DNA of 64,000 nt from Trichobilharzia regenti (GCA_944472135.2 OX235270.1:84205168-84269167), one strand, 5' to 3'; shown: positions 1 to 11,220, counted from the stretch's first letter. Translations and numbers: made by a program. The notes: generated from the sequence alone by a model not told the origin.

Positions 1-360
1 GAAATATAGTGTAGGGTATAAAATGCTTATCTTGTAAAAGGAAGTGCTCAAACAATCATATTTGTCATTTACAAGTAAATCAGATAAAACTCAATGCGGC
101 TAACGCTTAGTTAGGATCAGATTAATAGCCCTGTTTAGTAGCTTGACAGGCAAAGATTTCAACTAGTGAACAATAGGCCTGGAGATGTGAGGGAATAATT
201 GTTTGGAAAATCCTGTCTAAACGATCTAATTACAACATCGATACTTCTTTGGTTATTTTAATTGGTCTTGTAATTATTTTCCTCTATTTTCTTAGGTTGT
301 GTATATGATGTGTTGACTTGATTCTTATCATTCGACTTATTTCCTGTTTAGTGTCTTATT

Positions 361-637
361 TCAAAGCTTCTTCTTGTGATTTTGAAATGGTATCGACGAC
401 GTGTTGTTCCGTTTGTGTGAGTCAAGGGCATTCTGACCTTCAACTATCTGTGGGAATAGTTTGCTACGAGAATCTTCCAGAAGGAGAGAGAGTTTTGATC
501 TCACCTTGTCGGCAATATTCCGCTTGGATCTCAGTATTTGTTTTGTATTAAAAACTTACCTGATCTGCATAGCTGATCTGCCTAACGCCGTCGTTGAGTA
601 CGATAGGCTTTATTGCCAATAACTGCCCTCTTTCTGT
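361..637 (-). CDS. Possible 3'-terminal exons of an unidentified spliced gene
   Basis: I do not recognise the product. Read on the minus strand, 637-560 is an open block of exactly 26 codons ending at a strong donor (CAG then GTAAGT). A 30-nt gap (559-530, ends in AG) leads to a 25-nt block (529-505). A 31-nt gap (504-474) follows, with a GTGAG donor, a pyrimidine run and a terminal AG. A last block (473-361) ends in TGA. The phases match across both junctions, giving a continuous frame of about 72 codons ending in a lysine-rich tail. An ATTAAA hexamer lies about 100 nt downstream (minus strand of 257-262). Very short introns are known in schistosome genes. Exons upstream of 637 were not resolved; a further open stretch exists around 725-815. 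The call rests only on frame continuity and splice-site form, so a chance match is possible. Confidence 0.33.
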
Positions 638-1620
638 CTTTAGGGTATTTTGTGACTATCATTAACTCAAGGAAGCTTTGGTCAACTATACAGTAGAACT
701 CAAAGATCAGTTTGCTTCGGTCAGACCAAAACACGTCGGCTGTGGTTGTCACAGGATGCGATCAACATTATTGCGTGGGATTCAGTAATTCTGCTTGTAA
801 AACACATCTCTGGCTGTGGACTAAACGTTACACATATACCTTCGCAGAGATGTTACAAGTTCTCCGACTTTTCACTTGTCAATTACTGTGCTCATAAACT
901 GAAAGGAAGTATATTATCGCTTGGAAGTTTTGAATTTGTCATTCATTGTTCTACTGAGCAGAAATAATCGGTCTGAGAGGAAACGCAATCACTCACTAGT
1001 ATGCAGGTGATGTGCATCCTTGATTCCTGTCAAATAACACTGAAAATAGTTTAGTTAGCAAAATGTCTAATGATTCCATTTAAATTTGAATAGTGTATTT
1101 ATTGGACAGCAGCGTATATTGAATGTAGTCATTATTGTCAGGGTACCACAGAGGAAATGATTTTTGAGTCCTTACCAGAAGTTTTGCATAAAATTTTTAC
1201 AGGTATATAAGAGGTCCCCGCTAACTGGCTCATGAGTTATCTTTGTACACAGAGGTTATTTTTCTGTTGATTCGTTTCTCCTTCCTTAAATAAAGATATA
1301 CTTCTGTGTCGAGTTGTATTACTAACACATTCTTTGCCAATCAAGTGCCTGGATTGCTCTTCAGTCTATGGTTATCTGTTAGTATACCGCTCAGTCTGCT
1401 CATTTAAGACTCTACAGCCTTGTAAAAGAGACCACCCGGAAGACTGACGCCACGATGTCCAACCCCCTGAGATTTATGGATTCAAAGCCCCTAGAAATCA
1501 TTATCTTTTTACTTATGACTTGAGGTCTTCAAGCATTCTTGTCAACTTCTCCCACGAACTTGTGGCGTAGCACCACAGTGTATGTGGCCCTGTCACAACA
1601 CATATCTCTGTTCAAGTACT
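638..1620. other. AT-rich DNA, possibly intron of the 361-637 gene
   Basis: No retroelement similarity is recognised. A minus-strand open stretch near 725-815 begins after an AG and could be another exon, but no matching donor is convincing. Otherwise I see nothing. Confidence 0.3.
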
Positions 1621-2000
1621 GGGGGATTTCATCATGAGCTGATATCAGTTAGTGAACCAGTGGAAAACTAACTGGCAGTACCGGACAGCTTGCTGTTTCA
1701 TCCGGGTGTTCAGGACTCTTCAGAAGTACGCACCCACTGCCAGGGTTTAAACCCAAGACCTTCCGGTTACAAGATGACCATTAAGCCACTGGGACCCGAT
1801 CCAATATCCAGTCCATGAATTCTAACTTCTGAAAATTCATGATATAGCACGAACACTTCACAGTGTCTTCTTGGATGAGTTACTGCCTCACCTTCAACCT
1901 GACGTGCCCTACTGGACATGGCTTCTCACAAGATAACTGCTTGAATAGGGCCAGTCACTAGTGAGTATCAGTTCAGTTTTCAAGTATTGGTTTTGTATCA
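1621..2000 (-). mobile_element. SMalpha-type SINE with near-complete hammerhead (copy 1)
   Basis: Short non-coding element whose minus strand reads: 5' body, a tRNA-like pol III promoter region, a hammerhead ribozyme and a 3' tail ending about 1621. The tRNA-like part (about 1728-1795) has partly decayed A and B boxes. The ribozyme lies at 1678-1729 and is annotated separately. The 5' end near 2000 abuts a second copy in opposite orientation. SMalpha is an established schistosome repeat with a pol III promoter and hammerhead. Assignment is by matching the body, promoter and ribozyme segments of the other copies in this window. Confidence 0.85.
1678..1729 (-). ncRNA. Hammerhead ribozyme, complete core, hairpin-closed stem III
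   Basis: Read on the minus strand. Stem I is GUACUU with CGGUAC (four Watson-Crick pairs and a GU). The core is CUGAAGA, stem II is GUCC with GGAU, then GAAA. Stem III is ACAG with CUGU closed by the tetraloop CAAG, and the cleavage triplet is GUC. Other copies have a loop-less palindrome ACAGCUGU here; this copy has a few extra bases that make a normal hairpin. All invariant core positions (C3, U4, G5, A6, G8, A9, G12, A13, A14) are present. Weak point: the last pair of stem I next to the core is U-C. Confidence 0.75.
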
Positions 2001-2004
2001 CAAA

Positions 2005-2380
2005 GCCTAGTTAAAAGATGCTTACTAGCGACTGGCCCTATTCAGGTAGGTAGTTACTCGGGGTTCTAGTGGGACGTCGTGACTAGTAGGATGCAGCAGG
2101 TTGAGTTTGAGGGCAAATACTAGCCGAAAACATTGGCTAGCGGTCGCGTTATATCGTGAATTGACAGAGGTTTGAATTCAAGGACGGGACATTGGATCGG
2201 CGAGCTAGCTCGCCGGCCTTGTAACCAGAAAGGTCCTAGGTTCTAAACCATCCAGTTGGTGGGTGCATACTGATGAAGAGTCCCGAGCACTAAGACGATC
2301 AGGCTGGCTGTTCAGTACTCTCTGGTGGTTTTCCAATAGTTCTCTAACTGATGTCAGCTCATGATGAAGTCCTCCAACAC
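2005..2380 (+). mobile_element. SMalpha-type SINE with broken hammerhead (copy 2)
   Basis: Plus-strand copy starting next to copy 1, so the two are divergent. Body from about 2010, tRNA-like promoter about 2190-2262, ribozyme region about 2265-2325, tail to about 2380. The ribozyme is dead by sequence: the GAAA after stem II reads GAUC and the first core segment is shifted (AUGAAGA). The promoter B box is also altered (GGTTCTAAACC). Confidence 0.8.
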
Positions 2381-2582
2381 ATCTACTCCCATGGTAAGTC
2401 ACTCGTGATTGAAACAGCTCAGTGGTGTCATCACCGAGAGAGAAACGGATGTTTAAGTTTCACTGATGATTTTGTTACCCTTTATGGTTGGGCGCCAACA
2501 AGCAAACAAACTAAGTCAGTCAAAAATTCTTTTCTTGACTAATTTATACTTTTTGCTGATGACGGAAGTACACATACCATTG

Positions 2583-2586
<4 letters not shown>

Positions 2587-2644
<58 letters not shown>
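2587..2644. repeat. (AT)n microsatellite
   Basis: An uninterrupted run of about 29 AT units. Prone to slippage and hairpin formation. It creates a spurious Ile-Tyr reading frame. Confidence 0.97.
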
Positions 2645-2648
<4 letters not shown>

Positions 2649-5600
2649 CCCACTACATCTGTTGTCTGGATAATGAAAGTGTCAGTAAAATTCTCATTAA
2701 GATCAATGGAAAATAAAAATCTTGTCTAGACAATAACTCTCCTCATTTTCATTGAGAAGACTGGTAATAAATCAGAGCTCAGTGGTAATTTATTAAGGAA
2801 GATGTAGACGGAAACCTCATTTTCCTCATTATTCTACACTGACCGCCTTCCCTTCAGTTTTCTTTCCCTTTATATATTATTTCTGTTTTGTTTGATAAAA
2901 AGGAAGAAATAATAAAAAATAAAAAAAAAGTGGAAAAAACAACCCAGAAAGACAGAAAGTTAATAGTTACCTTTGAGATAATTTTAAATGAGTTTATAGC
3001 TCAACGCATTTACTACTTCCATCTGCCACCTCACTCCCTACCGCCACCCACCCCCATTATACAACAACAACAACTAATACTTACCGACGTAATTCACTGA
3101 TTTCTGTCTGCATAATTTAACTAAGAATTCTCAAAGGAATGATAAAAACAAACACATTCACACACACACAATCACAGGCACACGTGGAGTGTATTGACTG
3201 TGAGTAATAAAAAATTTCACATAGTTCTTCTCTTCCTGTCTTTATCAGTGTACAGATTTCGGTATCTCTTCGTCGGTATTCATCCCCACCAGTCTATCGG
3301 ACAAATTACTCAATGATACATACACGCACATACAGACACAACAAACACAGAATTTGGACTTTTATTTATTTATCCATCGTCTGGACAAAGTTATACGCAG
3401 AAGATGCATTCTACTTTTACGCTTTTCTGCTCCAGCCAGTATTTGCCTACCATAAATCTTTTCTCTTTTGTGTAACTGCTTTTATTTCCTTGTCTCAAAG
3501 GTTTCTTGAGCTTTTGTGTGTGTGTGTGTGTGTGTGTGTGCGTGCATTTGTATTCCTATTATGATATCGAGAGTACAGTTTAATAATGGTGAGCTATTTT
3601 CTTGTCATCAGATTGATGATTTCTCTCACATGTGAAAGGTCTTTTGTTCTCATGCCTCACTATTATAACTCCTTTTTTATTGAGTACAATCGAAGATGAA
3701 ATGCATAAATAGACAGATAATATAAATAATAATAATAACAATAGTCATAAACTCTAATCCATGCGTCAGAAGGATTTTTTTTTGTGGCTAGACAAAATGG
3801 AACATCGGGATAGGGTGGGTGGGAGTTAATGTGGAATATCGTCGTTTGTCCTTGAGAAAGACGTAGACAGAGTAGCAGAAGATGAAAAGGGGGGGGAATA
3901 GTTAGAATAAATAGTTACTTTGAGTCGTGTTGCTCACGTGTCTGATTAGCATAAAATACCTTGAACCGAACCCCCCTTTCTCCTCACATATATATGTGTG
4001 TCTGGGACATGTATTCATGTATTAGACTGAAACTTTTCTGTATGACCTTGCCGAGAGAGAAAGAGAGATGATGATGACGAATACCGAAATGAAAAAAAAC
4101 TAATCAGTCACCTAGACGTTCGAATCCTATCAAATAAACCTTTATGACACTATTTTAAACATACAATGGAACTAGATAGGTAACGATAAGATTTTAGGCA
4201 AATGAACACACTGTGTGGAATGTGAATGCAACTGATACATTTTCAGCACAGTCTGAACACTGTGGGATGTGATAAGAGATAGAGTGTTGAACCACTGTAA
4301 TAAAGAAGGCGCAGAAGGTGAACGATGTCGACAAGTACATAAAATACCCTTATATACTGATGCAAGTATATATCCCTCCAATCTATCTCTCCTGCACAAC
4401 CAAAGTATTGTTAGAAGCCAAACGGTGACGACAGATCGATCGTCCAAAATATTCTTTCGAATCACAAACGTAGCATAGTGGTGTTTGCTTAGCTAATTAC
4501 ACTGCGCATACACACAACCGAACATAATACGACAGAGTGGCACACGATGAGGATGTTTCACCATGTACCTTCAATTGAAACAGTGAGGGCCAACACCCCG
4601 TACTGGGTGATGAAAGCTCAATGCTAATAACTTTAAGGGATTGTTCACTGTTACACAGCTAATTAATCGAATATTATCCCCTTCACTAGTCCCAGCTAAC
4701 AGGCTGCGTTCAAAACAGCTATAACATAACTCTCAATATATGCATTTGAACATTTGAACAGCAGTTCACAGATATCAGCCCTTCGGCTTTCTGTATACAA
4801 TATTTCCTGCTGACTAGATCATTTCATGTAGTCTGAGGTGTATTGGTCGGTGATAAATGTGTGTTTTTAGCGATATTTGACATTTTCATCACTTAGTATA
4901 TTACCGAGACGATGACGTCAGTTTCTTTCTTTTCCATTTGCCATTTTCATACATAGTGATGATCAAAATTTACACAACTAAGGGGTGATGAAAAACACCC
5001 TACCGTAAATATCAAAGTAACCACAAAGAAACTGAGTTCAAAAATCTTTCTGATCTTCAGTGCAAATTTTACCCGATTAGTTCAGGTTGTTTTTTGTTCT
5101 TTTTTGCACCTAAGGCTGATGAAAATATCTGCCGATGAAATCTGTGTTAACACCTCTCGTCTTAACGGAGTTGAACAATGAAGGTTGTAAAGTCCACAGG
5201 GACTATTGTGAACACAGAGGCATCTCAGTCAACACAAAGGTTGTTTTATCCAGGTACTTTTAATTTAACTAATACTATACACAGTCGACTTTTCCTTTGC
5301 TGGAACAATCTACCATTGCGTTAAAATTCTACAACTCTACATTTAACCATGATGATTTAAGTTTTACTTAAGTGAATTATGAATTTATGGTTCTTTAGGG
5401 AAATGATATCTATAACAGTTCAGCTTGTTTTTCACATCTCTCGGTGTGTGTGTGTGTATTTGTGCGTTTGTGTGAGTAGACATGTTTGTATTTTGACTTT
5501 TGTCTTTACCACAGAATTAATGGGTGAAATGTAGGGAGAAGGAAAAAGGAACTTCAATAAGCTTTGAGGAGAAAGGAGAATTCTTTTCTTTCTTTTGCAA

Positions 5601-6963
5601 CCGAGACAGACAGTGCCACCCTGACTGCTATTCACCATTTTCCCAGTAGTTCTCTATTTATTTACTCTGAGATGGAGAAAAAACCATATTTATGCGCACG
5701 TTTCTACATATTTTTTGTTAGTGTAGACATTCATACACATCAGTAACATTGTCTATCAGCTATGCAGACATCTCATACTCAATAAACTGCCTTCTTCCAC
5801 TCCCCACCTCCCTGCCCCGCTAATCCATTCATGTGAGATTGTTTCATGCGTTCCCACTGGACTGTAACAGAAACATAATTTTATTAAATATGTATTGTTA
5901 GTGTCATTATAGTAATAATTATTATTTCTGCTGTTGTTATTACTGCTTTTTAGTATCAGACAGAGTAGTAGTCATTCCATGGTTTGTTTGTTTGTTTGCT
6001 TGTTTGTATGTTCTCTTCTCTTTTTGTCTATCTTTTGACCAAGAGAAAATCTCCTATCGAAGGTCATACAATAGGTCATAATTACTTTGAGAAAATTAAC
6101 CACATTTCATCCTGCGTAAACTGTAACCTTTGCTTATTCACGTGTTTCAGTATTCTGTAGACTTTATCACATAAGAGAATGAAAAGCTGTCTGGTTAACT
6201 GTGTTCATTTTAACTCTCAGTATTGCCTTCTGAAACACTTTCTTCCATATTACATCCGATACTGACTGAAAGAATGGTAGTGAAATAAACGTCGTCGATT
6301 GTGATGTAAACCGAGCAAGCAGCTATAGCAACTCTCTCTCTATTGGCTTCGCCTTACATTATGAGTCCTTAAAACTAAGGATAACTCAAAAACTCCTTAA
6401 TAAAAAAACTGATAACCTGTATTTCTACTCGTTAGCTTTATATTACAGGTATGAAAGAAAGTCGTTTTGTCATTTTGCTGGACGTCAACCGAACCAAGAG
6501 TAACAATATGGAGTGCGTCTTCCCAAATATGATTTGCTATTACTGTAAGAGATAATCTGCTCCAGGAAGAACTTCTAAAAATTATGTGTACCGCAAAATA
6601 AATACACAAGGATTTCGTCTTTCATTTGATCTAATAGTTATGAGATGAATTCAAGAAGTTGAGAGAGGACAGGCTCATGTAAACAGTAATAATACATTTG
6701 AGCACACACTTAAACAAGTAATCGCATTTTTGAATCACATTTTAGTCTACAAGATGAAATGTGTCCCTCCGTTTACAGAAGCATATGCAGTTTGATTTGA
6801 GGCAAGTAGAAAAAGATAGAAAACCATTAGGGATTTCAGGGGCGAAGGTCACTTCTCCAACTATTTGAATTTCGCTCCTTGCACAGGGATGCTATTCTAT
6901 GTGATACCATATTATAGTGTAACAGCAGAAGACAACAGACTTGGTAACAGAATGTTTATCTGT
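2645..6963. other. AT-rich intergenic or intronic DNA, no gene seen
   Basis: No recognisable coding, RNA or transposon sequence. It holds simple repeats: (GT)n at 3516-3543, a G-run near 3889-3897 and GT-rich sequence at 5441-5475. Short open frames here are low complexity and lack homology cues. Confidence 0.5.
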
Positions 6964-7135
6964 GCGTCTGTGGCACAGAGATTAGGACTGTCTCCGACCA
7001 TGCACGTGGTCCGGGGTTCGATCCCCTACCGGCGCACACCCGATATCGATGGTCGGCCTGCAAAATTGGGCTACGGATATCCCATGCTGAAAATTCCATA
7101 CTTGTACCAAAAGTACGGTGTAGAGTCAAGCTATA
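6964..7135 (+). mobile_element. tRNA-derived SINE (GCGTCGG family), diverged copy
   Basis: A tRNA-like head of about 74 nt precedes a roughly 100-nt tail shared by copies at 26682, 48983, 53693 and 55750. Box A resembles TGGCACAGAGA and box B is GGTTCGATCCC, so the pol III promoter is largely kept. The acceptor stem is GCGTCTG with CGGCGC, with mismatches. The tail contains the family's GGTCGGCCTG and AAAATTCCATACTTGTACC segments. Open frames across it are translations of the SINE, not genes. Confidence 0.85.
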
Positions 7136-8820
7136 TATAGCTCTATATAGCAAAAGCATGTATATCTTATTAGGAAATCGTCATTTGCACCTGTCATCCG
7201 TGCTGTGCTACTTCTGCCCTTCGTATTATGTTTCATACTCTTCTTTTTGTATCTCCCATGTTTTGCCGCAACGCTGATTGGCTTGCTGCCTCTAACGTTA
7301 AATCTATCTCTGCGCTATTTTATCGTCTCTTCACATACTACTGATAAATTTCCTGAGTAGCACACACTACAGTAGTATCTCATGCTAATCTCTTCAGGAT
7401 GGAATTCTGTTCTGTTTCATTTGAGGATGACCAAAGGATCAGTGCAAATCATTTCAGATGTCTACTTTATTTTTGAATATTGCAGCTAAGCCCATGTAGA
7501 AAGTTATTTGAAGCTAATGATTATACTTATGAACGGTAACATTTGCCTGCTAACAAGGTGCATAAGATGTTGGAACAGTTCGCTCCCCCCCCCCACCCAT
7601 TCCCCTTAACAACACATAAGCCAACTGAGTAAGGACAGAAGAACACTTGATAACTTGTCAATATAATTAGTGTGCTCATTGAAACCACATTCTTCTGTCA
7701 GGTGTTGGAAATCTGTCTTAAGGAGTAGGAAAGGTAGACAGAGTATTTACCAGTTACCATGGTATGCTAAACTCGTGTGGTGTGTTGTGTATATCCCTAC
7801 TTGTATTCTAACACTGGTGATAATATCTAGGACTGGATATACTCGCCAATTTGAGAATGCAGATGTTTTATTCACCTATCTGGATACTCTTCTGCGCACT
7901 GGTTCCCTGAGACAGTCCAGTTATAGTTTTAGGAATTTCAACTAAGCACTTAATCTTCTCGCCTGGAGAGTAGTCTGATCAGTGTGTCAGCTATGCAGTC
8001 ATACTGCTAAAATACAGAATACATCAGTTTGTAAGTAACTTAGGCAGAAAATAGACAGAAAGGAGAAGACAATCAGTGTGATTAGAGATTGAGAAAAAAA
8101 AGGCTGTTAAGACAAGTTTGATACAAAACAGATTCGTCTTACAGGTTGGCCGAGATAAGGTTTGGGAATAGTTAACTGCATCACTGCACAGTTCGGCCAT
8201 GAACAGTCAGCTGAGCCCCATTGTTGTTAGCGTGTAACTTGCGAACAGGTTATGCCTGGAAATTCGCGAATAAGGATATTAGCACACCCCTGTGTTCTTC
8301 CCATATGACAATAATGAGACATCAAATGATAAATTTCTTACTTTACAACAGCCGGGCAAACTTAGTTTCCTGTAAATGTCCAATGCTGATCACACTGCCT
8401 AGTCGCTTAGTCTTGTAAGTAACTTTTCTGCTAAGTGCTTATGCAAATAACACCTAGTTTTCAACACCAGTAAGCATGTCAGTCAACAGTAGGAGAAATC
8501 AGAAAAATTTCTGTAGAAAAACAATGGGCTGCCACAAAAAAGACAGGTGACTGCTCCTAGCAATTACTAGTGCACTAATATTGGTGATGAAGACGATGAT
8601 GATAATAGTGATAAAATACATGCATACACTCAGTCAATCGTTTTCCTCTTTAGATGTAAGTTTTGAATTTCCCGTCAGTCAACCACATAACGACGAAGAA
8701 AATAAACGCAGATATGTAAAACCATCTACGAAGAAAAGAAAAGTGTTTGTGTTTCCAGCTTTTTCAGCATGCTACACTTTAAAGGAACTTTTGGTAGTTT
8801 CACACATTTGGTTCCCTTGA
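7136..8820. other. AT-rich DNA, nothing recognised
   Basis: Contains a C-rich tract at about 7586-7600 and otherwise unique AT-rich sequence. No supported gene or repeat. Confidence 0.45.
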
Positions 8821-8823
8821 TAA

Positions 8824-9045
8824 ATTTTGGTAGAGAAAGAAAGACTAAATTTGCAGTATAAAATGATATCATTCTGTTTCACAGGTTCTCATCAACTGAA
8901 AACTACCTGAAATTACAATGGTTATAAATAATAACATTTCATACTTCATTGTTTGATAGGTAATAAAGAAAACATTATAAGATGGACGCATCTGGAATAT
9001 AAGTATTACAATTTTTACTTTAAGTTACTATCAAACTATGAAAAA
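8824..9045. repeat. Left inverted repeat of PLE A
   Basis: Reverse-complement match to 10665-10888, on the 3' side of the minus-strand PLE ORF that ends at 9203. Terminal repeats in direct or inverted orientation are a known feature of Penelope-like elements. The arm also carries a hammerhead-like core on the minus strand (UUGAUGA, eight bases, then GAAA), with CAG and CUG flanks able to pair as stem I. C3 is replaced by U. Confidence 0.8.
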
Positions 9046-9202
9046 ATGGTCGTGGGTGAGAGAAAAATCTAATAAACAGTGTTAACTTGTACGTCAACAT
9101 GTCAATTCAAGAAGGTTAAAGTCCATCAAATTGAAAACTTGCTTACTGAGCTAAGCTCACTAGTGTGTATGACTAATCAACGTTATGAAAGTAATATGGT
9201 TA

Positions 9203-10665
9203 CTAAGACATAACACTCTCTTTCTGAATGCACAAATTTGGTCTGAGACGTTTGATTGCAATTGCTTCAGTAAATCGTAGTAGATTCTCTGTCCTTTGCA
9301 TATTTAATATTTTTAAGGATTTGAAATTCTCGACAAAATGACCCGTATCCACAGGGTGGGTGTCTGGTAATTCCACTTTGTAAATATCTACTTCCTTTTA
9401 AGCATACGTTTCTTGGAATATGCTCTGGAAACCCGAATGAAGCCCCTCTTTCTGTCATTCCAATGTACTTGCTGCCTCAGTTGCACGTAAATTTATAAAT
9501 GCAGTTAGAGGTGACATTATTAGGGTGCTTATCTAGTTTCGATTGGCTAATAGAGAATGTAGGGCTGTGTAGGATCACCAGTTTAGCTTCAGGCAAGCAT
9601 CTCTTTATTTCTCCCTTCATCCTCTTTTTAATCTTTTGTGATACTGATTCTCCTTTGTATGGAAGGCACATGAATACTTTCTTCTTTTCAACTGTTGGAG
9701 GCTTCTCTTTCTCATCTCTTTCTTTGCTGTACTTTAGGATAAATCCCTATAAATATCCAAATCCCGGTGGGTGCGTACTGCTGAACAGTCCCAAAACTAG
9801 GACGAAACAGCTGTCCAGTACTCCCAGGCTTTTCAATGGTTCTCTAACTAATGTCACCTCATGATGAAACCCTGTAAACCAATCAAATCCCTACAAACCA
9901 ACACTTGGATATCCGTTATCTTTAAGGCATTTTCCAACAAAGCTTAATTCTTCTTCTGCATTGTTAGGGCAGCATAACTTCCTGGCCCTGTCGTACAGTG
10001 TTCTTACTAGTACCTGCTTATAGCTTATAGGGCAGAAGCTGTTGTAGTGAGGGTAGTGTCCATTCAAGGTTTCTTTTCTATAGATGCACTAATCAACCGT
10101 TCCATCGTTTCTTCTTTTCACATTTAGGTCCAGGAAATTGAACTCATCGTTGCGTTCATATTCCATGGTAAATTTAATGTTTGGGTGGATCTTATTAAGA
10201 CGATCAAATAATACGAATGCCGGACTTATGTCGTTACAAACAAAAAACGTATCGTCAACGTATCGACGATAGTATGTTGTTTCACCGATAGCGTCACTCA
10301 GTCACGTCTGTTCGAGATAACCCATGAAGATGTCCGCTAGAACAGGTCCAAGAGTTAAACCCATGGCGACCCAATCAATATGTCGGTAGAATTGGTTGTC
10401 GAATTTGAATTGGATGTCTTTCTAGCAAAGAATTAGAAGGCGCTTCATATCTGTCTCCGGTCATGGCAATAGATCTGTTTGTTTACAAATGATGTCTACT
10501 GTTTCCATCACTGGTACATTTGTAAATAAGGCAGTCACGTCGTATGACACCATTAGTATATTTGATATATCAACATGATTGACTTCTTTAGGAAACTTGA
10601 AGGTGTCATCCAAGCTATGATTGAACTGGCTTCAACGAATCAGCTAGCCATCGAGTTATTCTGTG
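9203..10665 (-). pseudogene. Penelope-like element A: RT and GIY-YIG ORF, decayed
   Basis: Decayed PLE polyprotein on the minus strand. In order: RT motif YDVTALFTNVP (about 10550-10518); VAMG...LGPVLADIFMGYLE (about 10375-10310); the catalytic YVDDTFFV (10262-10240); then FTMEYERNDEFNFLDLNVK. The linker CIYRK...PHYNSFCPISYK follows. The chain resumes after an SMalpha insertion (9759-9908) with LPYKGES and the endonuclease region CIYKFTC...GSKYIGMTE...EHIP. It ends with EAIAIKRLRPNLCIQKE and a TAG at 9203. Damage includes stops after EQT and before CIYRK, a TGA replacing a cysteine just before GSKYIG, and at least one frameshift. The YVDD box is intact. The N-terminal part is missing or unrecognised. 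PLE RTs are telomerase-related and pair with a GIY-YIG nuclease. Confidence 0.88.
9759..9908 (+). mobile_element. SMalpha SINE inserted in PLE A, ribozyme G8 mutated
   Basis: A 5'-truncated SMalpha copy starting just inside the B box. It is flanked by the 6-bp direct repeat ATATCC (9753-9758 and 9909-9914), a likely target-site duplication. It interrupts the PLE frame within the ...DNGYP segment. The hammerhead (9775-9821) has a perfect stem I (GUACUG with CAGUAC) and stem II (GUCC with GGAC), GAAA and GUC. Its core reads CUGAACA: the catalytic G8 is C (position 9786), so cleavage should be lost. Confidence 0.88.
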
Positions 10666-10888
10666 ACATGATGAGTCTATAAATTGATGATACCTTAAAC
10701 GAAACATCGTAATACTTATATTCCGGATGCTTTCATCTTATAATGTTTTCTTTATTACCTATCAAACATTGAAGTATGAAATGTTATTATTTATAACCAT
10801 TGTAATTTCAGGTAGTTTTCAGTTGATGAGAACCTGTGAAACAGAATATCACTTTATGCCGCAAATTTGGTCTTTATTTCTCTATCGA
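10665..10888. repeat. Right inverted repeat of PLE A
   Basis: Pairs with 8824-9045. It keeps the same hammerhead-like layout on the plus strand: CAG, UUGAUGA, eight bases, GAAA, then a later CCGC in place of the CUG flank. Together the arms bracket the PLE A coding remnant. Confidence 0.8.
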
Positions 10889-10969
10889 AACTTTTGAAAG
10901 TATATGTACAAGGTGTCTTTTTATGATTCAAGTATACCTAACAAATCCTATTCCTTACAATCCTTCTTA

Positions 10970-11220
10970 GCTAACTCTACAACTGCCTTTCAGCTTTTGC
11001 CTCCGCCCTACACGGTCTTCTCTATTTCACTCTCAAGATCAATGCCCACCTCGCCGTTTCCACTACGAGTTCCACTCGAGGGTATGCCTCTCGTGAGTCA
11101 TCATTCAACAATCCGTTCAGAGTGTGTCCGAGCCATCTCCGTTTTTTTTCGGTATATTTGTTCGCTAATTGGTTCTTGACCGGTTCCTTGCAAGATTTGT
11201 TGTTAACGCAGAATAACAAG
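10970..11220 (-). pseudogene. RTE-like LINE, C-terminal RT fragment (degraded)
   Basis: Minus-strand translation gives NKYTEKKRRWLGHTL followed by a proline/arginine-rich stretch. This resembles the WIGHTLRKP...NPQGKRKRG segment at the C-terminus of RTE-clade LINE polyproteins. Frame is lost on both sides. About 80 residues are recognisable out of a protein normally near 1000. Confidence 0.5.

Noticed and set aside
2466..2729. Open frame with a long Ile-Tyr repeat
   Set aside because: Translation of the (AT)n microsatellite. The same applies to frames at 19604-19795, 25832-26054 and 62398-62745.
3510..3545. GT/CA runs as possible telomeric or regulatory Z-DNA sites
   Set aside because: Ordinary dinucleotide microsatellites of the kind scattered through the whole window, with no associated gene.
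5105..5160. CTGATGA followed by GATGAAA, hammerhead-like
   Set aside because: No pairing stem II, no stem I flanks and no cleavage triplet in place. Chance occurrence.
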